Below, in pieces: positions 14,798 to 23,760 of a stretch of DNA of 25,906 nucleotides. The position numbers and the translations under genes are program-made. Origin of the DNA: JAXMBX01 sp046349635. GTDB taxonomy: Bacteria; Planctomycetota; Planctomycetia; Planctomycetales; Planctomycetaceae. Positions within the stretch are counted from its first letter, which is position 1; each line of letters starts with the position of its first letter. The stretch is taken from positions 1 to 25,906 of the forward strand of contig JAXMBX010000064.1 of assembly GCA_046349635.1 (NCBI GenBank), read 5' to 3'. The notes below the pieces were generated by a model that searched no databases, was not told the origin of the DNA, and saw nothing but the letters and a program-made list of their open reading frames with translations.

Positions 14798-15733
14798 ATG
14801 AGACAAGTCGGTTTGACGACAGGGCGATCGGAGGCGGAGCAGTTTACTGACTATCTGCTCACGAAGGGGATGTCGGCGCATGTTGAACCGGCCGAGGGGG
14901 ATTCGTGGGCCATCTGGATTCACCAGGAAGATCATGTCGACCAGGCCCGGCGGGAATTCGAAGAGTTCCGTGCGAATCCTGAGGATCCGCGGTTTCAGAA
15001 TGTCGCATCAGAGGCGCGAAATCTCCGTCGGAAGGAGGCCGCCGAGCATAAGGCAAGTGAGCGACGCATCGTCGACATGCGCCGCCGCTGGGCTGGTCCC
15101 CTGATGCGGGACATCCCCGTGACGATGGTCAACATCGGGATCTGCGTGGTCGTCGCATTTACCACGAATTTCGGCAGCTACCACAAAGACGATCACCCGG
15201 AACTGACGAATGCGCTCATGTTTCGAGCCCGCGCAACCACCGCGGAGCGGATCCTGTTGGGGGACAAAATCTCCCCGACATTCGACATCAGGCGGGGAGA
15301 AGTATGGCGGCTCGTCACGCCGATTTTCCTCCACTTCAGCGGAATGCACCTGCTGTTCAACATGCTGATGTTCCACAACCTCGCCGGGCGGATTGAGTTT
15401 CTGCTCGGGAAATGGAGGTTGCTGACCATGATTCTGGTCATCGCAATCATTTCCAATACGGCCCAGGCGCTACTCTATGGCCCCTACTTCGGGGGCATGT
15501 CGGGAGTCGTCTACGGACTGTTTATTTACATCTGGCTCAAAGGGATTCTGCAGCCTTCCTCGGCATTCGGGATTGCGCCCGGTGACTTTCTGTTCATGAT
15601 GATCTGGCTGTTGATCGGTATGTCGGACTCCAATTTGCATATTGCCAACGGAGCGCATCTGTTTGGGGCACTCTCTGGTGCGGGTATCGCAGTCGTGGAA
15701 TCCCAGTTGCGTCGAATCCTCGGACGGCGTTAG
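14798..15733 (+). CDS. GlpG-like rhomboid intramembrane serine protease
   Basis: 311 aa. Rhomboids cleave transmembrane substrates within the membrane. An N-terminal cytosolic domain (about 1-75) resembles the GlpG rhomboid_N domain (TTGRSEAEQFTDYLLTKG, then IWIHQEDHVDQARREFEEF). It is joined by a charged helix to about six membrane segments from residue 105 onward. The catalytic dyad is S235 in GGMSGVVYG and H287 in ANGAHLFGALSG, and the conserved HFSGMHLLFNMLMF segment (HxxxxHxxxN) is present. GlpG itself has GLSGVVYAL and ANGAHIAG, so the match is close. GGAG lies about 11 nt before the ATG. It is divergent from aceE, and no substrate is suggested by the neighbours. A 283-bp region without a clear feature separates it from the M28 peptidase. 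Confidence 0.93.
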   Translation: MRQVGLTTGRSEAEQFTDYLLTKGMSAHVEPAEGDSWAIWIHQEDHVDQARREFEEFRANPEDPRFQNVASEARNLRRKEAAEHKASERRIVDMRRRWAGPLMRDIPVTMVNIGICVVVAFTTNFGSYHKDDHPELTNALMFRARATTAERILLGDKISPTFDIRRGEVWRLVTPIFLHFSGMHLLFNMLMFHNLAGRIEFLLGKWRLLTMILVIAIISNTAQALLYGPYFGGMSGVVYGLFIYIWLKGILQPSSAFGIAPGDFLFMMIWLLIGMSDSNLHIANGAHLFGALSGAGIAVVESQLRRILGRR

Positions 15734-16016
15734 GAATCCTGCCTCCGGAAAATGGATTACGACACTTCCGTCCGGGATTTTCAGCTTTTCGAGAGGCTTT
15801 TGAGAGGGCCGTCTGTGCGGATTGAGGGGAAAATGTCGGACGCGCCTGCCGACCGAGAGGATAAGGTGTGAGAAACGGTTTCGAGCCGCAAACTCACCTT
15901 GGCAATGGTCCCGTTCCGGATGAGGATGGGACGCACGCGCTGCACGAGATTCACTACTCCCTGAGATCCGCCGCTGCTCTCTGATATCCTCTGAGCCACT
16001 CCAAGGAATCGCTTCC

Positions 16017-17546
16017 GTGAGAATCGTACTCTCCACGCTCGGCATCTTGGCATTGCTGTCCTGCTTGCGGGCAGACTTATCCGCAGCCGAGAAAATCATC
16101 CCCTCGCTGAAAGCGCGACGCGACGCGGCACTCGAATCGATTCGCATTGAAGATCTGCGCAATCACGTGAATTTTCTGTCCAGTGATACCCTGGAAGGGC
16201 GCGCGGCGGGATCACGCGGCGGAAGAGCGGCCAGTATTTACCTGGCAGAGCAGTTCAAAAAGGCGGACCTCGCCGGGGGCGCCACTCCCAGCAGCTACAT
16301 CCAGGAGTTTTCCGGAGAGATGCGGAATGTGCTGGGGCTGCTTCCCGGGCGGGATCCAGTTCTTAAAGACGAATACATCATCGTTTGCGGGCACTTCGAC
16401 CATGTGGGTTACGGGAATTCGGTTAACAGCCACGGTCCGACCGGTTACATCCATAACGGAGCGGACGATAACGCCAGCGGTGTCGCAACGATCCTCGAAA
16501 TCATGGACGCGTTTCGCACCTTGAAAGAAGCGCCGAAACGTTCGGTGTTATTTGCTTTCTGGGATGGAGAAGAGATTGACCTGCTGGGGTCTAAACATTG
16601 GGTTCGCCAGCCGACAGTGCCGTTCTCCCGTGTGAAGTTCGTGGTCAACCTGGACATGGTAGGTCGTCTGCGGAGCGACAAGGTGGAATTGATCGGCGTT
16701 CGGACGGCAAACGGCATGCGTGAGCTGCTGTCGCGCCATAATCAGACCTCGCTGTTGACGGTCGATTTTCCGTGGGAAGTGCCGAATAACAGCGATCACC
16801 ACGTGTTTTTCGAACGTCGCATTCCGGTTCTGGTTCCATTTACGGGATTCCATGCCGACTATCATCGCCCTTCCGATGATCCTGACAAACTGAATTTCGA
16901 CGGCATGAAACGGATCGGCCAGTGGATGTTTTCACTGCTGCTCGACCTGGCGGAAGGTGAAGATCCGATCCCAGGTTTCCGGGCCCAAGCTCTGCAGGAA
17001 GGAAAAGCGGAGCAGGCCTCCGCTGAGTATGACGCGGGAGGACGGGATCGATGGGGGGCATATTGGCTGGAGACAGGTTCGGATCAGAAAGGGGCGATTG
17101 TGACCGGCGTGACAAAGAATTCGCCCGCCTACCGGAACGGCCTCCAGGAGGGGGACCGGGTGCTCACCTGGAACGGCACTCCAGTGAATGGACAGACAGC
17201 GTCCGACTTGGTGCGGGATAGCACCTCAGCCGCGGTGTTGGAGATCGTCCGTCGAGGGGAGGCCGAGACCCGGGCCATTAAAGTCGATCTGGAAGGGGTC
17301 CCCCAGCGGTTCGGAATGACCTGGCGGGAAGATCCCGTCGAATCTGGAACCCTGGTTGTGACCCATATTGATCCGGATTCCCCCGCGGCCCGGGGGGGAG
17401 TGCGAATCAAGGACCGGATTTACGGGATTGGGAACGAGCGAACCCGGAACACTTCCCAGTTCCTGCAGTATCGCCTGGACTCGAAGCACCCCGCCGAAAT
17501 TCTGCTGGAGAGAGACGGGCGGTTTTACTCCGTAAAATTGCCATAA
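16017..17546 (+). CDS. Exported M28-family metalloaminopeptidase with two C-terminal PDZ domains
   Basis: 509 aa from a GTG start (AAGGA 9-10 nt upstream). A signal peptide is visible (MRIVLSTLGILALLSCLRADLSA). The di-zinc peptidase domain (about 40-330) keeps the usual ligands: H126 and D128 in CGHFDHVGY, the bridging Asp in GADDNASG (150-151), general base/ligand E185 and E186 in WDGEEIDLLGS, D213 in NLDMVGR, and H283 in HADYHRPSDD. Two PDZ domains follow at about 345-415 (VTGVTKNSPAYRNGLQEGDRV) and 420-505 (VTHIDPDSPAARGGVRIKDRI). The M28 plus PDZ layout is typical of exported aminopeptidases. The likely role is peptide digestion in the periplasm or outside the cell. It is a single gene; the next gene starts 110 bp downstream. 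Confidence 0.92.
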   Translation: MRIVLSTLGILALLSCLRADLSAAEKIIPSLKARRDAALESIRIEDLRNHVNFLSSDTLEGRAAGSRGGRAASIYLAEQFKKADLAGGATPSSYIQEFSGEMRNVLGLLPGRDPVLKDEYIIVCGHFDHVGYGNSVNSHGPTGYIHNGADDNASGVATILEIMDAFRTLKEAPKRSVLFAFWDGEEIDLLGSKHWVRQPTVPFSRVKFVVNLDMVGRLRSDKVELIGVRTANGMRELLSRHNQTSLLTVDFPWEVPNNSDHHVFFERRIPVLVPFTGFHADYHRPSDDPDKLNFDGMKRIGQWMFSLLLDLAEGEDPIPGFRAQALQEGKAEQASAEYDAGGRDRWGAYWLETGSDQKGAIVTGVTKNSPAYRNGLQEGDRVLTWNGTPVNGQTASDLVRDSTSAAVLEIVRRGEAETRAIKVDLEGVPQRFGMTWREDPVESGTLVVTHIDPDSPAARGGVRIKDRIYGIGNERTRNTSQFLQYRLDSKHPAEILLERDGRFYSVKLP

Positions 17547-17656
17547 CGACACCTCTTAGAAGTTTTAGTATCAGGTCGTGCATTCGACTTGAATTTCAAC
17601 GCCGGAATGCCAAGGATCAGTAAGTCAAGAAACATGTCCTTGGAGGACGGGCGGCC

Positions 17657-20600
17657 ATGCAGGATTTGCAGCCGGATCGCGAGCCTTCCGTTTCGAAGAT
17701 CCCGACGGCGCTTCTGGATCAACTCGTCACGGATGCTCTGATCGGCATCAACGCAGAGGGGCGAATTTGGTACTGGAACCGCGCGGCAGAGCGGTTGCTG
17801 GGGTGGACCCACGCCTCCATTCTGGATCAGCCCGTCCCCTTTATCAGTCTCATGCTCGAAGAGTGCTTTGAGGAATTTCTGGGGAAGGCCCGGCAGGGAC
17901 TGGTTGCGGAATCTCCCTATTTGATCTGCATGACGGCGGGAGGGGAGCGGCTCTGCCTGTCTGCACGAGCCGTCCGCCTGGCCGAGGATGGGGAACGACT
18001 GCTCTTGTCAATGAGCCGACCTCATGACGATACCCCCGTGGCCCCCCGAGGCCCCTTGATTGACGTCGAACTGGAGAAATTCCTGCAGCAGCAGACGGAC
18101 GATTCGCTCTGGGACTGGGAGATTCCCACGGGGAAATTCCGGGTGAATGATCGTTACCTGGAAATTCGGGGAATATCTCGCGATGAATTCAAGGAAGATT
18201 TGCACAATGCGATTTCAACAATCCATGAGGCAGACCTGGCGGCAGTCCAGATTGCCATGAATCGCGCGCTGGAAGGGCATTCCCAAAGGATCGATCTGGA
18301 ATACCGGATCTGCCGCCCTTCCGGAGAAGTTCGCTGGGCGCATTCGGTGGCTTCCATCGTCACCCGGGACGGAAACGGCAGGCCGGCGCGGATCGTGGGG
18401 ATCCAGAGGGACACCACGGAACGGCGAAAGACCCTGGAAACTCTGCGGCAAAACGAAGAACTGCTGGAATCAATTCTGGATTCCATCGATGACGTCGTCT
18501 GGGCCATCGATCCGCAGGAGCGGATTGTCGCGATTCACCTCTCCCCGCGCCATCGACTGTTCAGCGATTCCCGCGTGGGCGTCCAGGGGCAGACCTTGGC
18601 GGAAATCGGTCTTTCCGCCGATGTCCTCCATGAATTTCGCGAAGCAATCTGGAGACTGAAGCATTCTCCCGGCGTCCAGTCTTTTGACTATGAGTTGCAG
18701 TCGCTGCAGGGGAGGGAATGGTATCACGTCATTCTGACCCGCAGGAATGACTCGCATGGGGAGTATGCGGGTGCGACCGTGGTGCTTCACAACATCACGA
18801 AAATCAAAAAAGCAACGGAGGACGCCAGCCGTCGAGGTCAGGTTCAGCGGGGGCTGTTGGATGCGGTTCAGGCGCAGGTCTGGTCTCTCGATGTCGAGTC
18901 GCGAGTCGATGATCTGAATGCCTTCGTCACGAAGCAGACCGGGCTGACACTCGAACAGGCGAAGGGAAAGAAACTGATTGAACTCCTCCAGATCTCCCCG
19001 TCGCGCCGGGAATTTCACCAGCGTTGCCTGGACGAGGTGATCCAGTCAGGCCAGGCACACCTGGGATACCTCGATACCTTGCCCGTGGGAGGCGAAATAC
19101 GCTGGTTCAGCATCGACACCATTCCCACGCACGATCACGAGGGAACAGTCGCCGGATTACTCATCTTCCTGTATGACATCACCCCTCTGAAGAAAATCGA
19201 AGCGTCGCTCCGAGAGAGCGAAAAACGGTTCCGGTTGTTGGCGGATGCGGCGCCGGTGATGATCTGGATGTGCGATCAACAGGGAAATTGCACGTATATC
19301 AACAGGGCCTTGGCGGAAATGTCGGGGATGAACGCGGAGGACTTTAATCCTGCGCATTTCCTGGAATTAATACACGCGGATGACCTGGAGGCGGTCTCTT
19401 CCCAGTTGCAGGAGGCGTTCGCGAATCAAACAGGCTGTCGGATGGAACATCGCCTACGTAACGCCCGGGGCGAGTGTCGCTGGCTGCACAACGAGACTGT
19501 CCCACGCTTTTCGGAGAATGGTTCTTTCCTGGGGATGATTGGTTGCGCCCTCGACGTCACCGATCGCAAGGAGGCCGCCGAAAATCTCCGCCGCAGTGAA
19601 GCCCGGTACCGCAGCCTGATTGAGAATTCTCTCGATGCCGTCATGACGTTCTTCCCCAGCGGAAGGGTGGATTTCGTCAATTCCGTGTGTGAATCGATGT
19701 TCGGATACTCCCATGCGGAACTGAAGAAGATGCGCGATCCGATCGGCGTGCTGTTGACTCCGAATTGCGAGATCCAGCGCTGGCGGTTTCGGAATACCTA
19801 TGTTCAAACCGGTCAATTTCCCGAAGTAACAATCAGGCTGGAAATCAGGGATCGGCATGGCCGCGCGATTCCCACCGAATGCCGGTTTTCGAACCTGCAC
19901 GGCACAGGGGGGAAGGCTTCGCGTCTGCTGGTGAATATCCGCGACCTCTCAGAGCGTCTCAAGCTGGAAGAACGGATGCGCCAAGCGGAAAAGATTGAAG
20001 CGGTCGGTCGCTTGTCCGGCGGGATGGCCCACGATTTCAACAATCTCCTGACGGTGATCAATGGCCAGTCTTCGCTGCTGGAGCAGAGGCCGGGGGACGA
20101 TCCGGCGCTCAAAGGGGCATTGCGTGAAATTTCCAGGGCTGGCGAGCGCGCTGCGGAACTGACACGGCAGTTGCTGGCATTCAGCCGGATGCAACCCCAA
20201 CAGTTGCAAACATTGTCGCTGAATGAGGTCGTGAAGGAATCCGCGGGAATGATTGCGAGCCTGATGGGCGAGCGGGTCGAGTTACGATTGGATCTGGCCG
20301 ATGACCTCCGCAGGATCCAGACGGATCGCGGACAGATGGACCGGATCCTGATGAACCTCCTGGTCAACGCGCGGGACGCACTTTCTGACGGAGGATGCGT
20401 GGAGATTCAGACGCGAAACGTCCAGTATTTCTGGAGCGAGACGGATCAATATCGCGAGCTTTCCCCGGGAGATTATGTCGAACTCCTGGTCCGGGACAAT
20501 GGATGCGGTATGAGTGATGAAGTCCGTGCGCATCTGTTCGAGCCGTTTTTTACCACCAAACCGATGGGCAAGGGGACCGGTCTCGGTTTGCCCACGGTGT

Positions 20601-21136
20601 ATGGAATCGTGAGGCAGAATAAAGGTTCGATCGACGTCGATAGTTCTCAGGGTGCCGGGGCCACGTTCCGAATTCTGCTTCCGGCGTCGAGTGTTTCACA
20701 CCAAGCCGATGCTCCCCACCAACTGGGCTTGGGAAAGCTGAGTGGCCGGGAAACTGTGTTACTGGTTGAAGACAATGACGCGGTCCGCGGTTTGACCCGG
20801 CAGTTGCTGCAGACGCACGGTTACATGGTGTTGCTGGCCCGCGACGGACTGGAAGGGTTGGAGGTCAGCCGACATTTCAACGGTTCGATAGACCTGGTCG
20901 TCAGCGACATCGTCATGCCGCGTTTGAATGGATGTGACCTCGTGCGGCAACTGCAGATCGAAAGATCGGGGATCGGCGTTCTGCTGATGTCCGGTTATGC
21001 GGACGAAGAGTTGACGGAGACCAGGCACCAACTCAAGGGGTACGAATTCCTCGCCAAACCGTTTATCCCCTCCGATTTTCTGAGAAAAGTCCGGACACTG
21101 CTGGATCAGCGTGCTTCGCAGGCCACGTCCAGCTGA
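17657..21136 (+). CDS. Soluble hybrid histidine kinase with six PAS domains and C-terminal receiver
   Basis: 1159 aa; GGAGG lies about 10 nt before the ATG. No transmembrane segments are evident, so it is probably cytoplasmic. Six PAS/PAC-like units start near residues 20, 138, 264, 400, 516 and 644, with linkers ending in typical DITxxK or DxTERR coiled-coil signatures. Then come HisKA with the phosphoacceptor H792 in GGMAHDFNNLL and HATPase_c with the N box NLLVNARDAL, G1 VRDNGCGM, F box FEPFFTTK and G2 KGTGLGLPTVYG. A receiver (about 1034-1150) has phosphoacceptor D1084 in VVSDIVMP, plus LLMSGY and LAKPF. A hybrid kinase like this normally passes phosphate within itself and then to a phosphotransfer protein or partner regulator; none is fused here. 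No haem, flavin or metal ligand motif was recognised in the PAS units. Confidence 0.95.
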   Translation: MQDLQPDREPSVSKIPTALLDQLVTDALIGINAEGRIWYWNRAAERLLGWTHASILDQPVPFISLMLEECFEEFLGKARQGLVAESPYLICMTAGGERLCLSARAVRLAEDGERLLLSMSRPHDDTPVAPRGPLIDVELEKFLQQQTDDSLWDWEIPTGKFRVNDRYLEIRGISRDEFKEDLHNAISTIHEADLAAVQIAMNRALEGHSQRIDLEYRICRPSGEVRWAHSVASIVTRDGNGRPARIVGIQRDTTERRKTLETLRQNEELLESILDSIDDVVWAIDPQERIVAIHLSPRHRLFSDSRVGVQGQTLAEIGLSADVLHEFREAIWRLKHSPGVQSFDYELQSLQGREWYHVILTRRNDSHGEYAGATVVLHNITKIKKATEDASRRGQVQRGLLDAVQAQVWSLDVESRVDDLNAFVTKQTGLTLEQAKGKKLIELLQISPSRREFHQRCLDEVIQSGQAHLGYLDTLPVGGEIRWFSIDTIPTHDHEGTVAGLLIFLYDITPLKKIEASLRESEKRFRLLADAAPVMIWMCDQQGNCTYINRALAEMSGMNAEDFNPAHFLELIHADDLEAVSSQLQEAFANQTGCRMEHRLRNARGECRWLHNETVPRFSENGSFLGMIGCALDVTDRKEAAENLRRSEARYRSLIENSLDAVMTFFPSGRVDFVNSVCESMFGYSHAELKKMRDPIGVLLTPNCEIQRWRFRNTYVQTGQFPEVTIRLEIRDRHGRAIPTECRFSNLHGTGGKASRLLVNIRDLSERLKLEERMRQAEKIEAVGRLSGGMAHDFNNLLTVINGQSSLLEQRPGDDPALKGALREISRAGERAAELTRQLLAFSRMQPQQLQTLSLNEVVKESAGMIASLMGERVELRLDLADDLRRIQTDRGQMDRILMNLLVNARDALSDGGCVEIQTRNVQYFWSETDQYRELSPGDYVELLVRDNGCGMSDEVRAHLFEPFFTTKPMGKGTGLGLPTVYGIVRQNKGSIDVDSSQGAGATFRILLPASSVSHQADAPHQLGLGKLSGRETVLLVEDNDAVRGLTRQLLQTHGYMVLLARDGLEGLEVSRHFNGSIDLVVSDIVMPRLNGCDLVRQLQIERSGIGVLLMSGYADEELTETRHQLKGYEFLAKPFIPSDFLRKVRTLLDQRASQATSS

Positions 21137-21159
21137 GGTGTAACTGCGCGGGGTTTGAG

Positions 21160-21165
21160 TATAAT
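21160..21165 (+). promoter_or_regulatory. Possible -10 element for the HD-domain gene
   Basis: A perfect TATAAT lies 40 bp before the HD gene start, between the two genes. The -35 position 17 bp upstream (GGTGTA) is weak, so the gene may have its own promoter as well as read-through from the kinase gene. Confidence 0.4.
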
Positions 21166-21205
21166 TCCACAGTTGGAGTTTTCCCGGCCCTGAGCGAGTC
21201 ATTCC

Positions 21206-22612
21206 ATGTCGCGAGATTTTTCATCGGAAGCGCTGATTCACGATCCGATCCACGGATACATCCCCTTCATTTCCCGGCAGGGGCTCCCGGCAGGAGAAGT
21301 CTCCGAACAGGAGATTATCGATCATCCGTGGGTGCAGCGGATGCGGCAAATTCACCAGTTGCAGACGGCCTGGTGGGTGTTTCCCTCGGCCGAACATACA
21401 CGTTTCCAGCATATCCTCGGGGCGATGCACCTGGCATCGCGGGTCATCGACCGGTGGTATGACTCACTTGTGGACTCCTGCCGAAATGTTCCGTCCCGGG
21501 GTTATGTTGAGAGCCTCGTCCGCATGGCGGCGCTGCTGCATGACGTCGGACATGGGCCGTTCGGACATTTTTTTGACGATCATCACCTGCATCAGTATGG
21601 CGTGACCCACGAAGTCGTCGGGGCACACATCATTGAGCACGAACTCGGTGACCTGCTCTCCCGCGTGCGGAGAAACCCGCGCGGGAAGTTGCAATCGCTC
21701 GAGACCCTGGATCCGTCCCAGATCGCCTGGTTGATCTGCAGGCCGAAGACGGGAAGCGATGCCGAGCAGGGACATCCCGACTGGCTGCGAAAACTTAGGT
21801 CGCTGTTCAGCGGAATTTACACCGTCGACAACATGGATTTTGTCCTGCGGGACAGTTATATGTCCGGCTACAACACGCGGGCATTCGACCTCTCGCGGTT
21901 ATTGCACTACAGCTACTTCACTTCGCAGGGATTGACGATTCACACCCGTGGCTTGCCGGCGGTCGTCAACTTCATGGAAGTCCGCGCAAATCTCTTCCGC
22001 TCAATCTATTTTCATCGGACCGTCCGGGCGCTCGACCTCGCCCTGGAAGATTTGTTTCCGCAGACGATGAAGCATCTGTTCCCCGGTAATCCCCTGGAGG
22101 AATTGCGGAAATATCAGGGATTCACGGAGTTCTCATTTCTGGTCGACGTACGCCGCTGGAAGGAGAGCAACGATCCCGAGCTGAAGGCGCTCGGGGACCA
22201 ATGGAACGCGATTCTCACACGGCAACTGCTCTGGCGGATGGCCTGCGAGCGCGTGTTGTTTTTCCGCGTCGGCGAATCGGAGCGGACGACCATCTTCTCC
22301 GAACCGGATGTCGTCGAGCGACGCGTGCGGGAACGATTGCCAAAAAACATCCGTGAAATCCCGTTGCGGTTCGATGTCGCGCGGCATTACCACCGGCCCA
22401 GCACCCGCCTGCCCGCGGGGGGGCAGAACTATATCGACGATCCTTCGTTAGGGGGCATCCGGGAATTGTCCGATTACGAGGTCTTCCGGTCGCTGCCACT
22501 CAGTTTTTCGATCTTTCGAATTTACGTCCGCGATCATCAACATGACGTGGAGCTGAACCGCGCCTTGAATGAGGTGCTGGGAGAGAGTTCTGACGCCAGG
22601 ACGAATATGTAA
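21206..22612 (+). CDS. HD-domain phosphohydrolase (SAMHD1/dGTPase-like superfamily)
   Basis: 468 aa. The N-terminus has the family signature IHDPIHGYI. The HD metal site is complete: H64 and H69 in AEHTRFQHILGAMHLA, H112/D113 in LLHDVGHGPFGH, and the later Asp in YTVDNMDFVLRDSYMSGY. This arrangement is that of the YdhJ/SAMHD1-like HD proteins, some of which hydrolyse dNTPs; others act on different phosphoesters, so the substrate is not fixed by sequence. The C-terminal half (about 240-468) carries many Arg residues and may contribute to oligomerisation or nucleotide sensing. It starts 69 bp after the hybrid kinase gene on the same strand and is followed 59 bp later by a small membrane protein gene. 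Confidence 0.9.
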   Translation: MSRDFSSEALIHDPIHGYIPFISRQGLPAGEVSEQEIIDHPWVQRMRQIHQLQTAWWVFPSAEHTRFQHILGAMHLASRVIDRWYDSLVDSCRNVPSRGYVESLVRMAALLHDVGHGPFGHFFDDHHLHQYGVTHEVVGAHIIEHELGDLLSRVRRNPRGKLQSLETLDPSQIAWLICRPKTGSDAEQGHPDWLRKLRSLFSGIYTVDNMDFVLRDSYMSGYNTRAFDLSRLLHYSYFTSQGLTIHTRGLPAVVNFMEVRANLFRSIYFHRTVRALDLALEDLFPQTMKHLFPGNPLEELRKYQGFTEFSFLVDVRRWKESNDPELKALGDQWNAILTRQLLWRMACERVLFFRVGESERTTIFSEPDVVERRVRERLPKNIREIPLRFDVARHYHRPSTRLPAGGQNYIDDPSLGGIRELSDYEVFRSLPLSFSIFRIYVRDHQHDVELNRALNEVLGESSDARTNM

Positions 22613-22671
22613 GCCTGTGGATTTCGTTGGACGGTTTTCCGGTCAAGAATTATGAAGAGGGCAAACTCAAC

Positions 22672-22899
22672 ATGGCGGAAATATTGCTGGCGCACAATGA
22701 GGGCATGGTCCTTTTGCCCATTGTTCCGGAAGGATCCGGTTATGCCGTCGGGTGGTTCACACTGGCTTTGATCAATGCAGGTTTGGCGCAGTCCAAGAAC
22801 CGGAGTGGCCTCGCGTGGTTCCTGGTGTCGCTGCTTGCCGGGCCGCTGGCGACGTTTCTCCTGGTGGCGTTCTGCGACCGAAAGCCGAACGTTGTCTGA
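22672..22899 (+). CDS. Small hypothetical membrane protein with two hydrophobic helices
   Basis: 75 aa from the ATG at 22672, with GAGG about 10 nt upstream. An upstream TTG (22627) is less likely. Two hydrophobic stretches are visible, about residues 26-36 (VGWFTLALINAGL) and 45-65 (GLAWFLVSLLAGPLATFLLVAF), with a short basic turn (AQSKNRSG) between and a basic end. This fits a helical hairpin in the inner membrane. No family is recognised. It follows the HD gene by 59 bp on the same strand and could be co-transcribed. A short stem (22890-22895 with 22901-22906) overlaps its end, without a T run. Confidence 0.6.
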   Translation: MAEILLAHNEGMVLLPIVPEGSGYAVGWFTLALINAGLAQSKNRSGLAWFLVSLLAGPLATFLLVAFCDRKPNVV

Positions 22900-22913
22900 A
22901 ACAACGCGACGAT

Positions 22914-23333
22914 TCACATGCGGCGAATGAGAGCCAGTGCCTTGGAGACCGTTTCCAGCAGCCTTTGCACGGAATACGGCTTCGGCAGAACCTCGATTGT
23001 TCCCTGATCCCGGGAGAAATGAGGCGCAGGGACTTCTTGGCGAGTGTCGATCATAATCAGCGGATGATTCATTTCACGCTGCCGGAGCAGTTGGACGACT
23101 TCCGCTTCGGCCATCCCGCAGGACGGAACATCGAGTACGATGCACCCACGGCTTGAGCAGGCTTCCGAATCGAGCAAATCATCCAGCCGTTCGTACATAC
23201 GGTGTTTCAGCCCGACGGAGGTCAACAACCCGTCGAGTTTCTCCCGAAGATCGGAATCGTTCTCAACGACGTGAACGACCGCCGTGAACAATTCCGGTGA
23301 TTCGTGCGCGAGACTTCCGCGCCGATTAAACAT
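22914..23333 (-). CDS. Stand-alone receiver-domain protein (FixJ-like REC, degenerate acidic pocket)
   Basis: 139 aa from the ATG at 23333, with GAGG 7 nt upstream. After a short leader of about 17 residues, a single receiver domain fills the protein: VVHVVENDSDLREKL, SVGLKHRMYERLDDLLD, CIVLDVPSCGM with the expected phosphoacceptor Asp, LIMIDTRQE, and VLPKPYSVQRLLETV with the conserved Lys. The usual DD pair of the acidic pocket reads EN, and the Thr/Ser switch position appears altered. The order and lengths resemble FixJ/TodT-type receivers, but there is no DNA-binding or enzymatic output domain. It could act as a phosphate sink, a single-domain adaptor, or a phosphorylation-independent binding protein. 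It lies on the same strand as, and downstream of, the hybrid kinase at 23761, separated by 427 bp. Confidence 0.8.
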   Translation of the reverse strand: MFNRRGSLAHESPELFTAVVHVVENDSDLREKLDGLLTSVGLKHRMYERLDDLLDSEACSSRGCIVLDVPSCGMAEAEVVQLLRQREMNHPLIMIDTRQEVPAPHFSRDQGTIEVLPKPYSVQRLLETVSKALALIRRM

Positions 23334-23760
23334 GGGAAACCTCGCAGCCAAACTGGATGTGAGCGCCGGCAAGCGAGGCAGACCTGATGGGCTGATCCAT
23401 ACGAAATTAAGGGGGTCAGGAAACAGTTTTGGGGCTTCTCACCACAGGAAACCCGGATCAAGACCCCAACCTTACGCAAGGAATGTGCCAACTCAGTTAA
23501 GGTAAAACGGTTTATGTTGCGATCCCCGGTCTGAAATCGGGGGCGCGATGGCGAGGGCAGCGTAAATGCCGTGTTCTCTTGTGGTTGTGTCGTGAGTCCT
23601 GGGGTGGGGGGCTGCCCGATTTGTTTCGCGACCGGGCGTTCCTGCGTCACGGGACATGCCCGTTTCGGGAACAGACCTGCCCTTTCTCAACGCAAGTTTA
23701 AGAGAACTCGAATAGCTGGCAGGACATTAATTAACTGGCAAACAGACTAAATTCCCGCTC
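23334..23760. other. Intergenic region between two minus-strand signalling genes
   Basis: 427 bp without a convincing gene; the frames across it are compositionally random. Two short hairpins are visible: CCCCG (23524-23528) with CGGGG (23538-23542), and ACGGG (23649-23653) with CCCGT (23659-23663). Neither has a T run on the minus strand, so they are not clear terminators for the kinase gene. A promoter for the receiver gene is expected here but none stands out. Confidence 0.5.

Noticed and set aside
22890..22906. Hairpin CGTTGT/ACAACG as a terminator between the small membrane protein and the receiver gene
   Set aside because: The stem has only 6 bp and lacks a T run on either strand; it may be chance.
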